A DNA stretch of 64,000 nucleotides from Capitulum mitella. Taxonomy: Eukaryota; Arthropoda; Thecostraca; Pollicipedomorpha; Pollicipedidae. Under the pieces are notes generated by a model. That model was not told the origin of the DNA. It saw only the letters and a program-made list of their open reading frames with translations, and did not search any database. Position numbers and translations under genes: made by a program. The stretch lies in assembly GCA_030062745.1 (NCBI GenBank), contig CP099846.1:26247201-26311200 (forward strand), read 5' to 3'. Shown piece by piece: positions 35,486 to 45,744 of this stretch. The number at the start of each line of letters is the position of its first letter. The stretch's first letter is position 1.

Positions 35486-38400
35486 CTAACGCAGGTTGGC
35501 GACCACCCAGTCCAGGTAGTCGACGACGCGCGTGTAGACACCGGGGAAGCGCGGCTCGCCGCAGCGAAAGCCGAACGAGACGACGCCCATGACGTACCAG
35601 TTGTCGGTCGACAGGCCGGGGAACATCATCGGGCCGCCGCTGTCGCCCTGTAGAGGGAGGACGGGGTCAGGCGCGGTTTGCGGGGTCCGGTCGTGTGCCC
35701 GGCTGGGAGGGTGTGGACCTGACCGTGGGGAGATCGTCTGTGCGAGGCCAGGTGGAGTCATTGTTCAGTCGAAGTGGACCAGGGAAACCACAAGGAAACC
35801 ACAAGGCCCTGGCTATGGGGACGAAATCATAGGGTTCCGAAGACAGCCACTTAACTACGGAAATTAAAACATGGGGACTGGCGCGCAAAAATAAACACAA
35901 AAAAACAAAATAAGAGCGGCAGATCAAGAACGCCTCACGCGTCCGATTCCAAACGTCAAAACACAGGAACGAAATTACGGGGAATGAGCATGCGATGACA
36001 CCGCGGGTTTAGATGGCAGGAGATGGGCCACTTGCCAAGAGTATGGCCTAAAAGTTATGGCAGAGGATTGGATCCACTGACCAGACCGAGCACCTGTCCT
36101 GAAGATTAGGTAATAACGGCTACCAGACAGAGAGACTGCGTTGAATTAAGACGACCGTAGTGGAGCTACTGCCCCTGCATTCGCCTCAAAGGTTGCACTA
36201 CGGGGCTGGCAGCTGGTGCTGGTGACATCTGCTGTCTGCTGTTCCTACGGTCAGCCAGAACACGGAAGTCGAGCTCCTGACCTGGCAGGTGTCCTGGCCG
36301 CGCGAGGAAGCGCACATCTGGCTCTCGGTGATTTTGTGCCGCAGTGCTCGGTACCGCGTCTTGCACAGCTGGTGCCGGTGGACCTTCACGGTGGCCTCTT
36401 TCAGAATTTCACTGGCTTCGCCCTCTGCGAAAGCGAACGTGGTCACCGTCTCCTGTCCGGGTGTGCAGTCGGATATCAACAGGGTGTGATGGGTAACAGT
36501 TTTACGACGCCCGGAGCTCCAGTTACTCCTTTCAATTTCGTCCAATAAAACATTTCATAGGAAGCTTGTGCTTTAAACATCAAGACTACGGGACTGGTGT
36601 GCGCCTGTTTATGTTCCGATCTCTGCTGAAACGAGGCCTTTGTTTATAAGGGGTTCCAAGCCGAGTGTCTGGTGCGCCTACGGCAGCCACGCGCCTTCTT
36701 GTGCTGGGGCATACGTGGAGACGTCTAGCACGTGTCGTCACTCAACGTTAGCACGTGGCGCATTGACGTCATGCTTTGCGTGTGACACGTGCGTCATATT
36801 AACCTTTGCCGCAGCCGGTTAATTTTGTTACCAGGAAACCTAGGAATGACAGCGCAGCCGTCAATGCTGTCCTGGGACTAATCGGAATGACATTCATAGC
36901 CCAAACATACACTGATACAGTTCAAAACTCCGAGTAGCAGCACATTCCGTGTTTGCTCTCTAAGTTTTAATCTCACAGACTACATAAATGTTGCGTTATC
37001 GCAGTCTTAAAAATGCGGGATGCTGCACGACTCTTACAATAATTTCTACATGAGGGTTCCATATTACCGAAGCAATTTTAGGTCCCCTGTTGCCGTGCAG
37101 TGCCACAGACCCAATGCTTAAATTTAGGTGTTGCATGTGCAACTCCAAACGTGCTGTTGTTTCTGTATAAATTCCCCATTTTTGCGCGTGGCTCTCCTTA
37201 ATGTCGAAGGCAAAACGCAGTGAGCAACGGCGTAAAATCCGAATAAATCTCTGTACAACAACGGGCTGTTTTGGGCCGAGTGGCCTCCAGCGTGCCATAC
37301 ACCGGTTCAAACTAACAGTGTCAGGTTATCAGAGGACCCTAGGTTAATTGAGTGGCATCATCGCATGGGAAGTGGGAAAAGGAAGATCAGCGAGGCCTGC
37401 TCCCCAAGTCTCGTCAGCTTTGAGTCCTGTAGAGCCTCCGTGAAGGGCTTCAAAATTTTCGCGTTTGACTTCCTGCTTTTTCCAGTGTTTTCATATCTCG
37501 GGCTAAAACGGCGGCCATAAAATATAATACAGTAACCATGGCAAAATAGGTCATTCCATGCAAATCAGTTCTCATTTTCTTAGACTACGCAAATATAAGT
37601 CATATTTCTGGCTGAAGAACGTTTGTTGAACAACCAAAGTTTCCGTTTCGTGGACTTACTGAACTTGGTTGTCCCCCAGCCGGCGATGAACGCCGTCTTG
37701 CGAACAAGGTTCAGGTTCCGCATCTCGGGAGCTAACGGAAGACAAATCGGATGCACTGCGTCTGAAACGATAAAGCGAGAATCATGAGATAACGGTAGAT
37801 AAAAAGATAAAGATAAAAAACGATACAGTTATGACAAACTACTCTCGCGTCACGCTTTGCGCAAAATCCCGATCACGAATCAGTCTTACTAGATTATTGT
37901 GGAAATAGTAAATTGTGCGTTCCGTGCATTTACTTTACAGTGACGTCCGTCTACAGAAGGTGCAGCTGGTGTATTTCCCGCAGTGTTTGTTTCCAGTTGC
38001 AAGAACGACGAAGTACTCGTACGTTGAAGCGGACAAGGACTGTTTGGTGCTGACCACGTGCTGATGCAAAAAGACGCAACTTACCCGAGAACTCGACAGG
38101 TTCTTTGAGTTTGACGACGGCGATGTCGTTGAACAGGGTGCGGTTGCTGTACTTCTCGTGAGGGAACGTTTTGAGGACCGCGTGCTCTGCCACCGTGTCC
38201 ACTTCGGTGTCATTGAACAGGTGATGGTCCCCAAAGCGGATCGTCCTCCTGAAAATGCAAGAACCATTTTGAATGACACGAGACACCTTCTGGGATCCAT
38301 TCACAGAAGATGCACGGATGACTTTCAGGAGGTAAAAGAGGGCCAATAACTAATTCCCAGAGTTACCAAACGTTTGAGTCGTTTCAGCCTTTCACCCTGC

Positions 38401-41400
38401 AATCCTTTAGTTTTTCCACTAATGCAAAGCAGAAGGCAAAGCCCACTAGAAGGTTTTAGTCTTATAAAGCCTGCAGGTGGATAGGTGAGGAAATGCTTAA
38501 TATGTATAGGGGCGTAGCCAGGATTCCACCCGGGGGGGGGGGCAAATCAGATCAAGGGACCCTCGTAACCAATGAGGGCCCCACCAAGGGCGGATCCAGG
38601 ATCTCGCCAAGGGGGGGAGGTGGACGCAAATGGTCTGCGCGGGGCCCCCAGTTTTTTGCCCTTCAGATATGAAAAATGATGTACGTAATTTTACTTTTTT
38701 ACCATGTAAAATAAGCAGAAAATTCAAACGCGTGACAAAAACGCTATAACAAAAACGCTATGGCAAAAACGCTATGACAAAAACGGCGAGATTTTAGACG
38801 GTTCCCTCCCCCCTCCATTTGAAATATCGTGTCTGTATCTGGTCCAGAAGCAGCCTGTCCCCCATCCCGTAGCTTTCTGGAGATTTTCTTTTTGTCGGTT
38901 TAGTTTAGGTTCCCTCTTGCAGTTGCAGGAGCACTTTTGCTGGTCTCGGGCCGTCTGCCGTGCTAGGTCCCTCTAGTGGTCTCAGGTTCCCTTTACAGTT
39001 TCACATATCACGAGTAAATTTTACAGTTACACGTGACACATGTTTCACGTGTCACGTGTAAAGGGCCCCTGTCGACCTCTGGAGGCAGGGGCAGGGGCTT
39101 TCTTTCGGACTGAAAGGAGGTCCCTTCAGAGGCTGACAGGGGCCCTTTACGGGCCGACAGGGGGCCCTCCCCAGACAAGCAGTGGACTCCCCTACAAGCT
39201 AGCAGCGGCCCCTAAACGCCCATTCAAACCACGGGCCTCTTCATAGCACACAGAGCCTGCTTGTATATTCGGAGTACGTTTACTTTAGGTTCGTAGTCCG
39301 TCTTTGATGCTTAGAATATTCTTGTTTTGCTTTGATTGTTTGTTCCGGACAATGTAGGACGCCCTTCGGACGCCTCACGCTATCCAAAAAACTGGGGCCC
39401 GCTCGGCCGCCAGGGGGCCCCACTTGGCCTCCAGGGGAGGTCATGGCCCCTTTGGCCCCCTTGGCTACTCGACTGAATATGTATATTTTTTAGAATGTGC
39501 CGTGAAGCTACATTAAACCTTCACTCTTTTCCTGGTTGGGAGCTCTTACTACCCACATCTCGCTTTTTCACCAAACTATAGCAGCATCCTGCTTCGAAAC
39601 GAAAACACGTAGCACAAAAATGCGACTTAAAAACCGGTCTGCAGCCGTTTGGCTCTCAACGAAGGTCTTCCCCAGGCATTCGACCCACCACCAAAGTTCG
39701 TTCTAAACGCACCGCCGACACGTTTCTCCACTGTTCGAACCTGAGCGCCTGTGTCCGCGGCGTCGACTCACAGTTCGGGCCGGACGCAGTGGGCGGCGGT
39801 GAGCACGTGACGTTCGGTCAGCAGCGCCCCTCCGCACAGGTAGTCGATTCGCCCCTTCTCCAGCTCGTAGCCAAGCGCGCCCAGCCAGGGCCAGGCGTCT
39901 GTGGAGCACCGTCGGAGGTTAACAGTCGCTGACTTCACTGATGGCCGGCAGTTGGGTCCGATGCTGTGACTAGGAGTGACTGGTTGCCGCTCGGCGGATT
40001 CGGGAGAAGGGTGCGGTCACTGTGACCGCGACGGAGCGGTCATCTATTCCAGAACATCCTTTTCAATACGTCAGAATATGCTGCAGTCGACGGTCGAAAC
40101 ATGCAAGACAGTCATACCCACAGCGTACTGTTAGCAGGATTATCGTCAGCTGATTAATCGAAACACCTACGGAGCGGTCCGGTCACGGTCGCGGTCACGG
40201 CTGTCGGGAGTCGGCGGCAGTGTTCGGGGTTAGCACAAGTCGCGGATGCTCAGACAGTTACTGTTACTTAATTGCAGGTACAGAGAAGAGCAGCCCGACG
40301 AAAGCGCTGACCGATTAACCCTATTCCCGGCAGGGGGGCTGAATCGGCCCCCCCTCGGGTTTTTTGCTTGCCAGTCCCAGGCTTTTTAACGCAGCCTCAC
40401 AAAACTTGGTCACTTTTCTACGTTCCGCGACAAAATTTCAAAATTCTATTTTGCTCAGGGGCGGAGCCAGGTAACGTTTTTGGGAGGCACCCAAAAACGT
40501 CAGGCCATTTTTGGCACTGTTGAGGGTAAAAGGAAAATGTCTGCCAAAAACAGCGTTTTTAAGACAGAAACTTAAAACTTTATGTGGATGTATAGCTAAA
40601 TAGTTGGGCAATGTGCAGATACAATTTTGTTTATCCAAGGTTGCTTTACAAGGCCAGGTCAAGGTCAAAAGTCAAAATATGGTTTTATTGCAATAATTTC
40701 GGCGCTATTTTTTTCAAATGCCAAACCCAAAATATATATGACGGAGTGCCCTCTACTTGTGTATCAAGTTTCAGCTTGATATCAGGTCGGGCCACGGAGC
40801 TATGACCTAAAATGTCAGTGCGCGTACCCTATATCGCAATAGCCATAAAATAAAATTTTTCAAATAGAGTGAATTCAAATGATTGACAACGTTTACAGGT
40901 AATATTAAATGCACACGAGATCATTCCAAGTGACTCCAAGGTCACTGGAAGTTATTTAAGGTCAAAAGGTCACAAGTTGATCTGAAGAACGTGACCTTAA
41001 CAGTTCCCCTTTTTCATGTCCCTGGCACCGCCTATGCTAACATTATACGAACATTGTAATACCATTTATACTTGTTTAGCACAGCATGACTAGAAGAAGC
41101 CCAAAAAGTGTTTTTGCCTATTTTGTTCATTCAGTTGTTAAAAAAGTAATCCTCCTATTTTTGAAACCCTGTGAACGCCCATGAATTTACTCAAAATTTC
41201 AGATGTGTGTACCAATGGTAAAAGTACTATCCATAATCCTCCCGATTGATGCCAGTTTCATCGAAATCGGTCGATAAACAACGGAGTTATAAGAAGTCCA
41301 AAAATACCCCTGATTTTGTCATTTTTGCCCCCCTGTATCCACACTTTCCTAAATTTTGAAAATTTCCTTTTATAAAAATGTAGTTCACGTCATGGCAAAT

Positions 41401-44400
41401 CGATTGCCGTTTGTTGCGATAAAATCGGATGTGTAGTTCTCGAGACCTTCGGGGGGGGGGGGGGGGGCGAGTCCGCCTCCCCCTGCCGGCAATCGACCAT
41501 ACCGTCTAGCCCTCCGAGAATAGGGTTAAAGGATCGGAAGTCCTGGTGAGTGGCGAAGCGGGAGACCGCCATTATCCGCACGCTCGCAGCAGGTGTCATT
41601 GAAGTAAATCCTCCTTCCGTTAAGTTCCCAGAAAGGTCTCTGCAACACTCCCTTGATCCCACCTGAACTTTCAACTTTCGTCTAAGACCATTCTCTGCAA
41701 ACTAGAACATCTTTTTCAATACGTCAGAATATGCTGCAGTCGACGGTCGAAACATGTAAAAGGATGTTTTTGTCATCATTTGACATCAAAGGATGTCAAG
41801 TCATGCATACCAACGGCGCACTGTTAGCATGACTGCCCTCAGCTGATTAATCGAAACGTCTACGGACTAGTTAAAGATGATGAGTGAAAAACTTGTATAT
41901 AAGTTGTAACATGTTGGAGTATGGGATGACGAGGGTAAAATAAAGTTCACGTATCATACAGTGGTAGTAAAGAAGTGACATTAACTAGCTTTTCAGTCAC
42001 AAAGATACTCAGAGGATTCTTACATGACTCATCAAAGCGTCGTGAGTTTAGTTCTCTGACGATCCAGATAGTGAAAGAAATCTTTTCAGTGCACGTCACG
42101 ATGTGGCTACCGAAACTGCACCTCCGAATCTCAATGTCACGGTAGTCTGAGTCTGGCGTTGCACCCATTACCCGTACCGGCCCATCACAATTCAGTTTCT
42201 AGACGTAAGCTGAGGGTCTCGAAAGCCAACCCTCTCGATCCTTGACCGCACGACGACTCGAGGTGGCGGAAACGAAGGTCATACGGAGAAAGGCGGATTT
42301 CATGTTGTCTGATATGGTTATCTCACACCGCTAACGTGGCGGCATGACCAGAGACGCATAACAGAGTCATGTTAATCACCACAGCTTAGTGAGATAAGTG
42401 AAAACTGTGCCCACAGACCTCCCACCGGCTGCGAAACAAATGAAACATTTGGTGCTCTATCCGTAGAGGTTTAAGCAAATCCTAAAGGCGACCTACATTC
42501 GGCTTACCAACATCCTCAAACAACAATTTGAGGCCATAAACGCAAAAACTCTGTCTTAGATGTCTAAAAGATGACGCATCGGTTACTAATGCGGTTTTTG
42601 TGAAGTAATGTTTAGGCCATCAAATATTTCGGTTTGTCAATAACGCCACCTGCGTAACGCAAACATGTCTGCCAAGCACCACCAAGGTCTGTTCATGCCT
42701 ACGCGTCTGTCGTCGTCAGTCGTGCCCGTCAACACCGACACATCCGCCGAACATCAGTCGTGTTAGTCAGCATTCAGACATCCGCCGCCACCTAGGTGTC
42801 CCTCGACATCATTCACGCCAGCAGCGCCAACGCGTCCGTGAAGCCTGGGCGTTCTTACTGGGCTCGGCGATGCGTCCGCCGATGATGCGCTCGGCGCTGG
42901 TGTTCCGGTAGCCGCAGACGGTGATGTCCGGCGGCGTCAGCAGCTCGTCCTTGACCTCCTCTGCCGGCGGCGGTCCGGTCGGCTCGGCGGTCGCTGGCTC
43001 CGGGGTTGTCTGACCGGAGGGGTCGGGCGGGGCGTCGGTGGTCACCGCTGCCGGAGATGACGTGGGAACTTCCGTGGAGCCGGCAGAGGATGAGGTGGAG
43101 GCCTCCGTGAAGCCGGCAGATGAAGAGGCGGAAGCCTCCGTGGAACCTGCCGGAGTGGGTGTGGAAGCCTCTGCGGAATTAGCCGAAGAGGATGTGGAAG
43201 CCTCAGTGGCGCTAGTGGGAGAGGATGTGGAACCCTCCGTGGAGCTATCCGGAGAAGATGAAGATGCCTCCGTGGTGCTAGCCGTGGAGACCTCCTCCCC
43301 AGCAGAGCCGGAAGTAGTCTGAGGAGCGGCTGTCGCTGCCGTCGCCGGCCCCGTCACGGCCTCCGTCGTCTCCCCCTCCGTCGTGCTGGGCTCTTCAGAC
43401 GGCGTTATCGGCGCGGGCTCGGCCTGACCGGTCGTCGCGCTGGCTTCGCTCGTCGACTCGGACGTCGTCGGCGCCGTCGCCGCCGGCGGGGCGGGCCGCG
43501 TCGGCGGCGGCTTCGTCGTGCGCCGGCTGTCGACGAATATGAACGGCGCCGACGTGACCCGGGTCAGCCGTGGCGGGCTGGGCGGGCAGCAGATCACCGG
43601 CTGGCCGCCGACGAAGCGGCAGATGGAGCGCTTCAGGAAGCGAACGCGCGCCGTCGTGAGCGGCAGCAGCGTCTCGCGCAGCGGGCTGCAGCTGAGGAAG
43701 TCGCCGCAGCGGCCCAGCTGGCCGTCGGGCGCGCGGCAGTCGAACTGGCCGCCGCCGCGCAGCAGCAGCACCTGGCTGCCCTCCACGTCCGACGGCAACT
43801 CGACGTCGGTCGGCTCTGTCGCTGGTGTCGTGGACCGGTCCTGAAAGATGATTCCTGCAACGGAGCGGCCGTGATGACCTGGCGTGCGATGGCCTTTTCA
43901 ACATTCCTGTTGCTCTACAAACATGCTGTTTGGAAAGGCGACATAAAGTTTAGAGAACTGGGCTCAACACCTTGACGTTTAATCCGCCATTGACAGGAGG
44001 GGAGTTTACCGCCCCACCTGGCGCATTTTTTAGATGTCTCCCAGACGTATAACCGCAGCGTCCTGAAAGTTTTGGTACTCTTTCTTACATCAGTTCTGCA
44101 CTTATTGACAAATTCTTGGAAACGAGATCCTCTTAGGTCATGTCTTAACGACGTCACAAAGATGACCATGTTTTGCGATTTGACGTTCAATGATACTTCA
44201 ACGCTGTATTGTCGGTGCTTTTACAATGTATAGTGGCTGTGGCTTGCACTTGCACTTGCACTGCATATCAGCATGACCTGAGACTTCAGTAAAGCTCTCA
44301 TGTGGCCTCATGCGAAGTCACTCTAGGTCAAATATGCATTTTTCGTTTTCAGGATCCGTGAGAATGCAGTTTAAAAAAGAAACTAAATAAACTTCTTCTT

Positions 44401-45583
44401 CGATACGGCCAGGTAGATTATAGATTTCTTGGGGACAAAATGCACGTAGAACTTACGCAACACATTCTTGTAACATCCCATTTTTCGTAGTTAAATCTTT
44501 GGTGGTTTTACGCAGATTTCAGCTTAGCGAGTAAACTGGTGACGCCTGCTTGACATTTTGGATGACATTTTGGTGTAGAGATATCGGCCTTGCAATGTTG
44601 TGCAACATTCCGTTCAGATTTGCAACATAAACAAACCACCTGTAGGGCCATCCTGAGGTGTCAGATGGAGGTTACTAGCGTGTTTGTAGCGCTCCGAGTA
44701 TGAAACTACAGAATGTTGCAATGTCGCATGTACACCATGATTGGGCCTATTTCAAGTGTTATATATAGAATCCGTGTCAAATGGACCTGTAAACATGCAT
44801 CGCACGACACGTTCCAACGGAGGCCAAATTCGACCCGACCTGGGACCCCGAACTTGCATGACCTTGGGTTAGACTGCACTTCGAATATGACATTAAGCTG
44901 CCAGGAACAAATTGCCAAGCAAACTTCAGTTTCGTTCCGTTTTTTATTGTGATTAGGCGACCCTGAAGAAAATGACCACTATTTCGTGTCTGACCTGACC
45001 TGTGGCGCTATCAGTGACCCTAAGCCGAAAAATGTGTATGTCACAGGACCGCAAGGTTCGGTGCTACTGATTGCCGTTTAAATCAGCCGAATCGGACCAT
45101 TGGTTCACGAGATAGACTCGGGGAGGGAGGGGCGTTTAACACCCCCCGCCAGTCAATGGAAGGTGGCGAATACTCCAGTCAATGTCGGGCTAAGGTGGAA
45201 GGGAGTAGGCCAAATCGAATAAAGACAAGTCTGATACGCATTACTACCTTCCAACTAGTTTTGCAAGTCTTGGTGTCTGAGTAAATGTCTTACGTTTCAG
45301 TCTTAAACGTCATTTAACGTTTTAAGACTGTTATGACAATGGAGTGAACGAGAAGATGGCCATTCACTGAGCCTTAATCACTGAGCCGTGGAGGGACCAG
45401 TGGTGGTTTCAGTCGTAAATCTGGATACCCCACTATCGCTGAGTATTTATGGGACATCTGTCCTGCCACTTCCGGCGACGCGTCACACCGCTTCTCACAG
45501 GCAGCTCACAAAAACTGGTCATGTCCAGATAATGAGTGGCAGCTACGAGTTGGAAATCCCAGCCAGCGAGCCGCAAGATGACT

Positions 45584-45648
<65 letters not shown>

Positions 45649-45668
45649 CTCTCTCTCTCTCGCTCTCG

Positions 45669-45744
<76 letters not shown>

